A stretch of DNA of 21,880 bases from C7867-002 sp964637485 (lineage in GTDB: Bacteria; Patescibacteriota; Minisyncoccia; Phycocordibacterales; PALSA-1337), in assembly GCA_964637485.1 (NCBI GenBank), contig CAZWUU010000012.1:1-21880 (forward strand). The letters run 5' to 3'. Shown piece by piece: positions 12,836 to 20,198 of the stretch. The notes below the pieces were generated by a model that did no database searches, was not told the origin of the DNA, and saw only the letters and a list, made by a program, of their open reading frames with translations. The stretch's first letter is position 1; each line of letters starts with the position of its first letter. Made by a program: the position numbers and the translations under genes.

Positions 12836-14083
12836 ATGAAAACCTCAGAAACTTCTTCAGGACTGTATTTGGTTGAAATCAGTCCAGATATTTGGTACAT
12901 ACCGAAATATCACCTGATCATCGAGGCCAATCGGCCTTCTGTTAGCAAAATTGAGAAACATATTCGTAAACTTGGTCTAATGCCGGTAAATGAACGAGAC
13001 GGGGTCATCTCCCCTGACGACCTAGTAGCTCCGAACGATCTCAAGCTGCACGAACAGTTGCAAACCGTGACGATCGAAATGACAGATGCGTGCATGTTGA
13101 AATGCCCGCACTGCTACCTGACCGGATCGGGGCAATTGAATGTCGAAAGAAATGAAGGGAAAAGAAACATCAATCCGACTGTAATTTTGGATAGACTCAC
13201 CCTGATCATTTCTCAATGCAAGGAAAAACAGCTCACAGTTCAATTCATTGGAGGTGAGCCACTCGTGAAGGTACGAGTTATCCGAGAGCTTATTCCGAAA
13301 ATCCGTGATATTGCTAAGAGATATGACATCGAGATTATCTTTCAGATAATCACAAACGGTGTTCTTCTCGGACCTGCCATATTGGATTTCTTTCGCAAAA
13401 ATAAAGTCGAGATTATTCTCAGTCTCGAAGGACAGCCGGACATTCAAGACACCTTAAGACCGTTTAAGAATGGATCGGGATCATCCGAGATCATTTTGAG
13501 AAATGTCAGTGGCTATGAAAGTGATATATCGGTTCTATTACTTCTGTGTAGACAGACGAGAAACCTGACGTCCGTGCTGAAATACCTCTTTGAGAAGGGT
13601 TTCGCACGAGTCAGTTTCAACTTTGTCTATACAAATGATCCGAGCATCGCTCTCACCAGCGAAGACTGCAACTACATTCTGGATGACATCGATCGTAACT
13701 GGGACTTCTACTATCGTAATCGCGGGCGAATTCGCAATTTCGAACGAATCAGTTCCTGCCTTGATAATTCGGAAATACAAATTGCTAGTTGTACCGCAGG
13801 AAGATCCTATATTGCTGTTGGCGCTGACGATAAATACTATATTTGTCAGAGAGCCTTCGGCATGCCAGAAATGACATTGGACAGACTGCGTATGCCAGAT
13901 TCAACGTACAAGATCCATACTGTTCACGATTCGCCGGTCTGTAAGCATTGTTGGGCAAAGTATATTTGCGGAGGCATCTGTTGGTTTAACGAGTGGCAAT
14001 GGTCTCAGGAATATCGAGAGATCCGTTGCAACTTTATGAGAGAGATCATAAAACGAGTGATTCGTTTGCAATACGCAAGGTGA
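12836..14083 (+). CDS. Radical SAM enzyme with SPASM-type C-terminus
   Basis: From the ATG at 12836 the product has 415 residues; the longer frame would start inside the promoter. The radical SAM cluster motif CMLKCPHC (C86, C90, C93) binds the [4Fe-4S] that cleaves S-adenosylmethionine; FIGGEPLV (137-144) and ITNGV follow. The C-terminal part has seven cysteines arranged like a SPASM domain (C319, C337, C369, C372, C378, C382, C398; CKHCWAKYICGGIC), which would hold auxiliary clusters. Such enzymes modify peptides (RiPP maturation) or activate sulfatases. The N-terminal 70 residues could be a peptide-binding region. No sulfatase is nearby. It is a single-gene unit, with a terminator after it. 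Confidence 0.9.
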   Translation: MKTSETSSGLYLVEISPDIWYIPKYHLIIEANRPSVSKIEKHIRKLGLMPVNERDGVISPDDLVAPNDLKLHEQLQTVTIEMTDACMLKCPHCYLTGSGQLNVERNEGKRNINPTVILDRLTLIISQCKEKQLTVQFIGGEPLVKVRVIRELIPKIRDIAKRYDIEIIFQIITNGVLLGPAILDFFRKNKVEIILSLEGQPDIQDTLRPFKNGSGSSEIILRNVSGYESDISVLLLLCRQTRNLTSVLKYLFEKGFARVSFNFVYTNDPSIALTSEDCNYILDDIDRNWDFYYRNRGRIRNFERISSCLDNSEIQIASCTAGRSYIAVGADDKYYICQRAFGMPEMTLDRLRMPDSTYKIHTVHDSPVCKHCWAKYICGGICWFNEWQWSQEYREIRCNFMREIIKRVIRLQYAR

Positions 14084-14101
14084 ACACTCATTCAGTACCT
14101 C

Positions 14102-14142
14102 AAAGCGCACGGCCATAGGGCACGGCGCTTTTTTCGTGCCCT
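14102..14142 (+). terminator. Terminator with two alternative hairpins
   Basis: AAAGCGC (14102-14108) can pair with GCGCTTT (14125-14131), followed by T's. Alternatively AGGGCACG (14117-14124) pairs with CGTGCCCT (14135-14142), with the T-run in its loop. The first form is a standard terminator for the radical SAM gene; the second excludes it. Confidence 0.7.
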
Positions 14143-14174
14143 ATATACTCGTATGACCAGAACCTTCGGAATAT

Positions 14175-14183
14175 TGCTATAAT
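14175..14183 (+). promoter_or_regulatory. Consensus extended -10 promoter TGCTATAAT
   Basis: TGCTATAAT (hexamer 14178-14183) matches the extended -10 consensus fully and lies 6 bases before a GTG at 14190 that opens a 38-codon frame. Confidence 0.65.
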
Positions 14184-14189
14184 TTGATT

Positions 14190-14306
14190 GTGAAAAAGAT
14201 TGACGTCTCACCGTTTACTTTATCCGTTCTAGCAAAAATATTCTTTGATTGGTTTTTGCACAATGCATCACAAAAACGGGCGTTTAGAGCTCAAAACGCA
14301 GATTAA
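14190..14306 (+). CDS. Probable leaderless 38-residue peptide
   Basis: GTG to TAA encodes a 38-residue peptide starting (M)KKIDVSPFTLSVLAKIFFD, with an amphipathic/hydrophobic centre around residues 9-24 and a basic, polar tail (SQKRAFRAQNAD). The perfect extended -10 at six bases from the GTG, the same geometry as at other starts in this window, supports leaderless translation. No homologue recognised. It precedes the YbjQ-like gene by 21 bases and may be cotranscribed with it. Alternatively the transcript is a leader for ybjQ. Confidence 0.45.
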   Translation: MKKIDVSPFTLSVLAKIFFDWFLHNASQKRAFRAQNAD

Positions 14307-14327
14307 TATTTGCGCTAAACTTCCCAT

Positions 14328-14651
14328 ATGAATCACAACAACATCACAACAGCGCTAGAATTACCAAACAAAAAGATAGTAGAAAATCTCGGCATTGTGA
14401 GAGGCATCATAGTGCGTTCCCGATCTATATTCGGCACCATAGGAGGATCACTCCAGACGCTAGTCGGAGGTAACATCACGCTCTTTACGCAACTCTGCGA
14501 AAAGACTCGCAATGAAGCATTCGAACTCATGGTCAAGAATGCGGAAGATAAAGGAGCTAATGCAATCATAGGCATGAAATATGACACTACAGAATTATTG
14601 CAGGGTGTTACTGAAGTTCTCTGTTATGGAACAGCGGTAAAAATTGAATAG
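14328..14651 (+). CDS. ybjQ: YbjQ-family (UPF0145, DUF74) protein
   Basis: The 107-residue product has the length of E. coli YbjQ and the family pattern: GIVRGIIVRSRSIFGTIGGSLQTLVGGN near residues 22-49, a helix with ARNEAFELM-like sequence (TRNEAFELMVKNAEDKGAN), and the C-terminal strand GVTEVLCYGTAVKIE. The family forms a pentameric alpha/beta ring; it is sometimes called heavy-metal binding, but the function is not settled. TAAACT lies six bases before the ATG and no ribosome binding site is present. Confidence 0.9.
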   Translation: MNHNNITTALELPNKKIVENLGIVRGIIVRSRSIFGTIGGSLQTLVGGNITLFTQLCEKTRNEAFELMVKNAEDKGANAIIGMKYDTTELLQGVTEVLCYGTAVKIE

Positions 14652-14754
14652 TCATCGAGTTTATTGCGTCCGGGAAGAATACTAGCCGCGGGTTTCCCCT
14701 TTGACTGAATAAATTGTGTATATTATTCGGCAATTTTACAAACCACATGATATG

Positions 14755-14790
14755 TGCTATAAACATGTCGGATTAACTTCAAAGGAGGTG
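14755..14790 (+). promoter_or_regulatory. Extended -10 promoter and near-perfect Shine-Dalgarno site
   Basis: TGCTATAAA (hexamer 14758-14763) is followed by AAAGGAGGTG (14781-14790), an extended match to the 3' end of 16S rRNA, 8 bases (from AGGAGG) before the ATG at 14797. This fixes the start against the in-frame alternative at 14716. Confidence 0.75.
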
Positions 14791-14796
14791 ATAGAT

Positions 14797-15030
14797 ATGA
14801 GTATTCCCATATATGAAGGCCCTGTTCGTTTTAACGAGCTTCAGCGAAAGGTCGAGTCCGGCGGATTGGAACGAGTCGTACTTCACCCTGATCCGTTCCA
14901 TGATCTGCCCGAGGGACCGCATGTGGACATCAAAACCTGGTTGCCGGGCGCTCGCGCACCCGTCTCCTTCAAGGTTCGCGACGTTCCCCTCGCTCGAAGC
15001 ATGGATGGTGACATCACGCTCAGTCGCTAG
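14797..15030 (+). CDS. Unrecognised small protein, 77 residues
   Basis: The start is decided by AAAGGAGGTG upstream. The product is soluble, without cysteine, rich in Pro, Asp and Arg (LHPDPFHDLPEGPHVDI in the middle; short strands after it). Codon usage is GC-richer than that of most neighbours, as in the histidine phosphatase gene, the other gene with a full Shine-Dalgarno site. A strong terminator follows within ten bases. It is a compact, apparently well-expressed single-gene unit of unknown function. Confidence 0.7.
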   Translation: MSIPIYEGPVRFNELQRKVESGGLERVVLHPDPFHDLPEGPHVDIKTWLPGARAPVSFKVRDVPLARSMDGDITLSR

Positions 15031-15036
15031 TAAAGC

Positions 15037-15069
15037 AATCCTCCCTATCTGAATTAGGGAGGATTTTTT
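15037..15069 (+). terminator. Strong Rho-independent terminator
   Basis: AATCCTCCCTA (15037-15047) pairs perfectly with TAGGGAGGATT (15055-15065), followed by T's to 15069. Confidence 0.95.
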
Positions 15070-15137
15070 CATATTATTGACCGAATCCTCTTTTTAGTGC
15101 ATCATACGAAGCCAGCTCTTCACAACCCCCATAAATA

Positions 15138-15425
15138 ATGAATAAAATGCCCGCCATCCTCATGGAAAACGGCAAGGTCATCGCCTTCAAAAAAGAATTT
15201 TCTGGCGATTGCAAGGAACTGTTCGACAAACTCTCTCTGGTAGCTCGTATACTGAGTTTGCGAGAAGCGTCCAAATGTACCATGAAAATGTGCCCGGACA
15301 ATCCTGAACCGTTCTGCAATCATCATTTTGTCAGATTGGACATGGAAAACGGTCAATGTGAACACAGGGTCATATTCGTACACATTTCCCAATTCATCCT
15401 CATCTCTGATGCAGGAGATCTCTAA
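15138..15425 (+). CDS. Unrecognised protein, 95 residues (strand uncertain)
   Basis: The product is soluble, with five cysteines (including KCTMKMCPDNPEPFCNHH). The TAA stop lies three bases before the next ATG on the same strand, forming a likely two-gene operon. TTGACC (15077-15082) with CATCAT at 17 bases could be the promoter. A minus-strand frame at 15120-15470, in the same codon register, is equally protein-like, but its start would overlap the 5' end of the next gene, so the plus strand is preferred. Start could be the ATG at 15138 or 15147. No family recognised. Confidence 0.45.
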   Translation: MNKMPAILMENGKVIAFKKEFSGDCKELFDKLSLVARILSLREASKCTMKMCPDNPEPFCNHHFVRLDMENGQCEHRVIFVHISQFILISDAGDL

Positions 15426-15428
15426 ATC

Positions 15429-15863
15429 ATGAAACTGCACATATTCGCAACAAAAATCGGAAGGAATCATTCCGCTACATCCGCCCTACCTATATATCCC
15501 GTTTGCCTACACTTCGTAAGAAGCGGCATAACAGTACCCGACGGTAGAATTACCAGCTACCTCCGTGAAGCTGATGCTATATTATGCGAAGTTCTCGGCT
15601 GTCCATGCTGTAGTGATGCCTTTGCAGACACCCAGTATATCTTGCATGTAGCATCCTATTTAGGAATACCCATCGAATTTGTTTCTCCGATCTGGAAAGT
15701 GGATGGCATGGGAATCAGTATAAGATCTGTACCGAAAAGACCCTGTATCGGCTCAAGTGGTATTTTCCCTGAAATTGAATATCGTAATCTCGAGGAATGG
15801 CGCAAAGATTACATGGCTATTTGCCATCAAGCGATTGATTCATTGAGACTTGTTGGGGTTTGA
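15429..15863 (+). CDS. Unrecognised protein, 144 residues
   Basis: An AGGAG motif about 11 bases before the ATG supports the start. The product is soluble, with a segment YLREADAILCEVLGCPCCSDAFADT followed by a helix and IPIEFVSP; the order strand - acidic helix - 'GIPI' strand faintly recalls the nucleoside deoxyribosyltransferase/TIR-like Rossmann arrangement, but the catalytic residues are not clear and I do not assign it. Four cysteines fall between residues about 53 and 61, including a CxCC cluster. It ends with a TGA and a strong terminator. Confidence 0.65.
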   Translation: MKLHIFATKIGRNHSATSALPIYPVCLHFVRSGITVPDGRITSYLREADAILCEVLGCPCCSDAFADTQYILHVASYLGIPIEFVSPIWKVDGMGISIRSVPKRPCIGSSGIFPEIEYRNLEEWRKDYMAICHQAIDSLRLVGV

Positions 15864-15879
15864 GACAAAGTATTTCATA

Positions 15880-15908
15880 GGCCGCGATATACGTATCGCG
15901 GCCTTTTT
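15880..15908 (+). terminator. Rho-independent terminator
   Basis: GGCCGCGATA (15880-15889) pairs perfectly with TATCGCGGCC (15894-15903) around a 4-base loop, followed by TTTTT. Confidence 0.95.
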
Positions 15909-15926
15909 ATTGCAGATTCACAGATA

Positions 15927-15955
15927 TTGACTATATCAGTATTATATGATAATAT
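15927..15955 (+). promoter_or_regulatory. Promoter of the lipoprotein gene
   Basis: TTGACT (15927-15932), 17 bases, TAATAT (15950-15955). Transcription would start near 15962, giving a leader of about 24 nt without a ribosome binding site. Confidence 0.6.
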
Positions 15956-15985
15956 AGCATCGGATCTTCAACCACATATTGACCT

Positions 15986-16456
15986 ATGAAAATCATGAAA
16001 TGGATCAGTGCCATGGTGATTCTTGTCTCCATGGTATTCAGTGCCGGGTGCATTTCCACCGGAAAGCACACCGTGACCAAGGACGGGGCTGGCAATTGCC
16101 AAGAGCAGTACAACGGGTACTTCCTGAACTTTATGGGTATGCCCTCCAGGCCTCCGTCGTGCAACAAATGCTCGACGCAGGTCCCGAGATACGTCACCCC
16201 CCAAGCTCAGCAGGTTCCCTGCCCATGTCAGAATCAGATACCTCCTCCATCCGCACCGTCAGTCGCAACTCCTCAGGGAGCTATTTACAACGGCGCAACA
16301 GGTGGAATGCGTGTTCAGCCAGTCACTTACAACGGCTCGCTGAGACAGGCACAGCCCGGTGCAAAGGTCTATTACATGAATGGGCAATTCGTCACCATGG
16401 AATGGAACGGTTACTCCTACGAGTACGTTCCGTACCACGGCCCGATTGTCCGATAA
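15986..16456 (+). CDS. Cys- and Pro-rich lipoprotein
   Basis: The 156-residue product has a lipoprotein signal: basic start, hydrophobic core, and lipobox FSAGC with Cys22 as the lipidation site. The mature part holds five more cysteines, including CNKC (59-62) and CPC (79-81), a Pro/Gln-rich linker (about 70-95), and a C-terminal part rich in Tyr, Asn and Gly. It should be anchored on the outer face of the membrane. The paired cysteines could bind metal or form disulfides. Function unknown; it lies next to, but is not part of, the copper operon and has its own promoter and terminator. Confidence 0.75.
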   Translation: MKIMKWISAMVILVSMVFSAGCISTGKHTVTKDGAGNCQEQYNGYFLNFMGMPSRPPSCNKCSTQVPRYVTPQAQQVPCPCQNQIPPPSAPSVATPQGAIYNGATGGMRVQPVTYNGSLRQAQPGAKVYYMNGQFVTMEWNGYSYEYVPYHGPIVR

Positions 16457-16476
16457 TGATATAGATCATTCTTCTC

Positions 16477-16508
16477 AAAGCTTCGCTTTTCCAAGCGAGG
16501 CTTTTTTT
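16477..16508 (+). terminator. Rho-independent terminator
   Basis: AAAGCTTCGCTT (16477-16488) pairs with AAGCGAGGCTTT (16493-16504), with one G-T pair, followed by T's to 16508. The T-run overlaps the stop codon of the convergent cupredoxin gene. Confidence 0.9.
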
Positions 16509-16899
16509 AATTCACAAACTTAATCTCAAATGGATACATGCCCATACCGCAGGTTCCGTACAATACACCAGCTGACTGAACACCTATTGGTATGTCTTTT
16601 ATTCCCGAATACGGCAACGATTCGCTGATATTGAGACTGGGGATCCTCACAGAAGCCGAACAATCAAATGTGTTGCTGGTGTTGAAGCGTATCGTGGTCG
16701 GAACTCCTTCTTTTGCAACACTCTTCCTAGGTCGATATCCTCCCCTAGCTGTGATTTCCACTACCTGCACACCATTTTCCATAATCACATTATCATCGTT
16801 ATTAGAAACTTCAGGAGAAGTATTATTTCTCTGACTAGAAAAGATAATCAATCCAACAAACATGACTGAGACAATTAATAGTATTGTTGATCCTTTCAT
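16507..16899 (-). CDS. Membrane-anchored cupredoxin-like copper protein
   Basis: The 130-residue product has an N-terminal signal/anchor helix (residues 4-21), an Asn/Asp-rich spacer, and a cupredoxin-like domain from about 40 to 130 (VQVVEITARGGYRPRKSVAKEG pattern, beta strands). Candidate copper ligands are Cys80 in FDCSAS and the C-terminal loop YGTCGMGMY (Cys117, Met119, Met121). It would bind copper outside the membrane. It is the last gene of the copper operon, starting 4 bases after the preceding stop, which supports the copper role. Confidence 0.85.
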   Translation of the reverse strand: MKGSTILLIVSVMFVGLIIFSSQRNNTSPEVSNNDDNVIMENGVQVVEITARGGYRPRKSVAKEGVPTTIRFNTSNTFDCSASVRIPSLNISESLPYSGIKDIPIGVQSAGVLYGTCGMGMYPFEIKFVN

Positions 16900-16903
16900 A
16901 TAA

Positions 16904-17941
16904 TTATATTTCGAACAGTGGAGGAATGATTCCTGTAATAACCAAACTGTTCAATATGTTCAGTATAGCAAACATAATAACGATGATACCCGCGGTCTTG
17001 AAGAAAACACTTGATCGAGATGAGTTTTTTATACTTAACGAGCTGAAGCTAATGAGAGATAGTACAGGCAACGTGCCTAGAGCAAATGACGTCATGGTCA
17101 GAGCGCCGCTCATAAAATCTCCGGTTGAAAGAGTATAAAGTTGCATTGATTGAGTAAATCCGCAGGGCAGAAAAAATGTCAATATACCAACAAGCACAGG
17201 GGTCAGAAAATGGTTAGTGGATTTGAACTGATGTGCATACTTAACGAAAAAGCCAGGCATAGACGGCATAAGCTTTTTTGTCCATGGGAAAATATCGAGC
17301 AGATTTATACCCAAAACGAGCATGACGAGTCCTATAAGGATACTCAATACAAAATTCCACTCGATACTCAATGTGAAAGCGGAGCCAATAGAGCCAATAA
17401 CGCCTCCCAAGACAAAAAAGGCGACAAGTCTTCCTACATGAAAAAGAACTTGGGGTTTGATCCTGTCTCCGGCCTTTGCAAATGTTGTAGACATCGACAG
17501 TAACAAACCGCCCACCACTGCCATGCATGTAGATAGAGATGCCACAGCTCCAATAACAAACGCTGTTCCCATCGTCACACCATTACTACCATCAATCAAA
17601 TTTATCAGACCCACCTTTTGAAGAGCTATGAATATGACGGTGAAAAACAATGCTATAGGCAGTGCGTACCTAAAATCCTTATAGGAGCGAGCGGAAGGAG
17701 TCTTATTCACGCCAATATCATAACCGCGATTGTTGACCTTATGAGATAACACCTGGGCCACTTGTTCATCACTAAAATCTCCAAAATCACCAGTCACCTC
17801 TACATTTCCCTGTGAAAGGCTAGCACTTACCCCTGAAACATTCGGAATAGTTTTCAATTCATCGTTTATAAGATATTCGCACGCCTTACAATGCATGCCA
17901 CTTACAATAAATTTATATTTTTTTACTGATTGATTTTGCAT
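16904..17941 (-). CDS. HMA domain fused to SafE/CcdA-like membrane protein
   Basis: The 345-residue product begins with a heavy-metal-associated domain carrying GMHCKAC (Cys18, Cys21), then a linker, then about six to seven membrane helices from residue 92 on. The membrane part resembles the TauE/SafE, UreH or DsbD-type family with one cysteine in each half, STCMAVVGG (Cys139) and LPCGFTQSMQLYTLSTG (Cys260), as in proteins that move reducing equivalents or metal across the membrane. It probably passes Cu(I) or electrons to the extracytoplasmic cupredoxin. Its ATG overlaps the copA stop by one base, indicating coupled translation. Confidence 0.88.
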   Translation of the reverse strand: MQNQSVKKYKFIVSGMHCKACEYLINDELKTIPNVSGVSASLSQGNVEVTGDFGDFSDEQVAQVLSHKVNNRGYDIGVNKTPSARSYKDFRYALPIALFFTVIFIALQKVGLINLIDGSNGVTMGTAFVIGAVASLSTCMAVVGGLLLSMSTTFAKAGDRIKPQVLFHVGRLVAFFVLGGVIGSIGSAFTLSIEWNFVLSILIGLVMLVLGINLLDIFPWTKKLMPSMPGFFVKYAHQFKSTNHFLTPVLVGILTFFLPCGFTQSMQLYTLSTGDFMSGALTMTSFALGTLPVLSLISFSSLSIKNSSRSSVFFKTAGIIVIMFAILNILNSLVITGIIPPLFEI

Positions 17942-20193
17942 TATATTTTTGTAGCTTTTATTCGTAATGAATTTAACACAACAGATACAGATGACATGGC
18001 CATGGCAAAGCCGGCAACGATCGGATTGAGAAGCCAGCCGAAGAATGGATAAAATACCCCCGCTGCCAGCGGTATACCAACCACATTGTAGACGAATGCC
18101 CAGAAGAGATTCTGCTTGATGCCTCTCATGGTGTATTTAGAGAGCTTGATAGCCTTGGTAAGTTTTGAAATATCACCGTTTAATAGTGTTATACTAGCGG
18201 ACTCTATCGCAACATCAGTACCTGTTCCCATTGCTATGCCTACGTCGGCCTGAGCCAATGCAGGAGCGTCATTCACACCATCACCAGCCATCGCGACAAT
18301 TTTTCCTTGGCCTTGATGTTGTTTAACAATTTCTAGTTTATCTTTCGGCAGAACATGTGCAATTACCCGATCAATTCCCACTTGCGATGCAATGTATTTT
18401 GCAGTTCTTTCCTCATCTCCAGTAAGCATGATCACCCAAATCCCTGATTTATGTAAAGCTTTAATTGCATCTGCTGATTCCTTTTTAATTTCGTCCGCAA
18501 TCATTACAAAACCGAGAAACTTATCCTTAGATGAAATGAGTACGGGCGTTTTTCCCTGAACGGTATGTTCCCCAATTTCTTTTTCATCAATCGACAATCC
18601 AAGTTCCTGAATATATTTAACACTACCGACATAATAATCGGTTCCATCGATCCTGCCATATAGACCCTTGCCCTGCACTGAAGAAAAATCGGTTACATTC
18701 TTCATAACAGTGCCCTGACGTTCAGCGTATTTAATAATGGCATGTGCAATGGGATGTTCAGACTTGCTTTCAAGCGACGCTACGAGAGTGATAAATTCTG
18801 AATCATCAAGATTAGAATAGTTTTTGACAAAGACAACAGCCGGCTTACCGATAGTTATTGTTCCAGTCTTATCTACAATGACCGTATCAACCTTGTGAAG
18901 TCGCTCCAGAGACGCAGCGTCCTTTATGAGAATACCATTTCTGGCTCCCTTGCCCACGCCAACAATGATAGCCGTAGGCGTAGCTAAACCCAAAGCACAG
19001 GGACAAGCGATGACTAATACACTCACAAAAGATAATATTCCCAGAGATATCGCTTGCGACAGACCTATAAATTGAGATCCGACACCTATCCATACAAGAA
19101 GAGCGATGGATGAGACGACCAGGACAACTGGTACAAAAACGGATGATATTCTATCGGCCAACGCCTCTATCGGCGCCTTGCTGCCCTGCGCCTCTTCCAC
19201 CATTTTTATAATTTGAGACAACAAAGTTTCTTTGCCCACCTTGGTAGCCTCGAAAACAAAGGATCCCGTAGTATTTATCGTACCGGCGACAACAGAATCT
19301 CCCACATTTTTTTGAACAGGCATAAACTCTCCAGTAATCATTGATTCATCGACAAAGGACACGCCTTCTATGATGCGCCCATCGACTGGTATTTTACTTC
19401 CAGGCTTGATTATGATCTTATCGCCATGAATAACCTGGCTGATTGTTATCTCTTGTTCTTTCCCGTCTCGGAGAACTATCGCATTTTTTGCCTGTAAGCC
19501 GAGTAATTTTTCGATGGCATCACCCGTTTTCTTCTTTGATGTTGCCTCCAGATATTTACCGAGGGTAATAAATCCAATTACTACAACAGTCACATCAAAA
19601 TATGTGTATTCCGGTAAAGCCAGCAACGCCTTGAAAGGCGGTACGAGAGTGATCAGCATACTGTACACATATGCGGTCAGCGTACCGATACCGATCAGTG
19701 TATCCATATTTGCGATACCATATCGAACAAATCTTGTTACACCTCTAAGATACGGCTGGCCGACCCAAAACATAGCAACCGAAGCCAAAATCATCGATAT
19801 AAAATTGAACAGTTGCATCGGCATGGGAAGATTTGGCATTTCGTTTGTCAGACGCGCTAAAATATCCCACATCATCAGTGCAAAAACCACAAAAGTCACG
19901 GGCATGATAAATTCTGTCTTGTTCTTCAAATTATCCAACTCATTTTCCTTGACCGACACGTGATGATGATCATGCTGTTTCTCAATCGGAGTGAGTGAGT
20001 ATCCGAGTTTATCAATCTCTCGATTCATAGACTCGAGGGTCACCTTACCTTCATCAAATTCGACCTTCGCTTTTTCATTTGCATAGTTTATTCCCACTGA
20101 ACGAACATGCGGAATTGAGGAAAGTCGCTTTGTTATGACGGAGGCACAGCTTGCGCAGTGCATACCGCCTACTTTAAAAATATGACTGGACAT
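17941..20193 (-). CDS. copA: Cu(I)-exporting P-type ATPase CopA
   Basis: The 750-residue product has one N-terminal HMA domain (GGMHCASC, Cys13 and Cys16), a His-rich linker (HDHHH at 74-78), eight expected membrane helices, the transport motif CPC at 397-399, the phosphorylated Asp441 in DKTGT, TGE (287-289), HP (480-481) and GDGVND (637-642). Tyr702-Asn703 and MxxSS (731-735) in the last helices are the Cu(I) signature of the P1B-1 class. It pumps Cu(I) out of the cytoplasm at the cost of ATP. It lies fully within the csoR operon, 5 bases after the DUF305 gene. Confidence 0.96.
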   Translation of the reverse strand: MSSHIFKVGGMHCASCASVITKRLSSIPHVRSVGINYANEKAKVEFDEGKVTLESMNREIDKLGYSLTPIEKQHDHHHVSVKENELDNLKNKTEFIMPVTFVVFALMMWDILARLTNEMPNLPMPMQLFNFISMILASVAMFWVGQPYLRGVTRFVRYGIANMDTLIGIGTLTAYVYSMLITLVPPFKALLALPEYTYFDVTVVVIGFITLGKYLEATSKKKTGDAIEKLLGLQAKNAIVLRDGKEQEITISQVIHGDKIIIKPGSKIPVDGRIIEGVSFVDESMITGEFMPVQKNVGDSVVAGTINTTGSFVFEATKVGKETLLSQIIKMVEEAQGSKAPIEALADRISSVFVPVVLVVSSIALLVWIGVGSQFIGLSQAISLGILSFVSVLVIACPCALGLATPTAIIVGVGKGARNGILIKDAASLERLHKVDTVIVDKTGTITIGKPAVVFVKNYSNLDDSEFITLVASLESKSEHPIAHAIIKYAERQGTVMKNVTDFSSVQGKGLYGRIDGTDYYVGSVKYIQELGLSIDEKEIGEHTVQGKTPVLISSKDKFLGFVMIADEIKKESADAIKALHKSGIWVIMLTGDEERTAKYIASQVGIDRVIAHVLPKDKLEIVKQHQGQGKIVAMAGDGVNDAPALAQADVGIAMGTGTDVAIESASITLLNGDISKLTKAIKLSKYTMRGIKQNLFWAFVYNVVGIPLAAGVFYPFFGWLLNPIVAGFAMAMSSVSVVLNSLRIKATKI

Positions 20194-20198
20194 ATATT

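Noticed and set aside
14652..14796. Terminator after ybjQ
   Set aside because: The GGGAA...TTTCCC pairing is weak and lacks a T-run.
15120..15470. Minus-strand 116-codon frame as the main gene
   Set aside because: Its start would lie inside the 5' end of the plus-strand gene at 15429, which has an AGGAG site; kept only as an alternative.
15979..16464. Plus-strand 161-codon frame over the lipoprotein gene
   Set aside because: Composition is unlike a natural protein, while the overlapping frame has a clear lipoprotein signal and lipobox.
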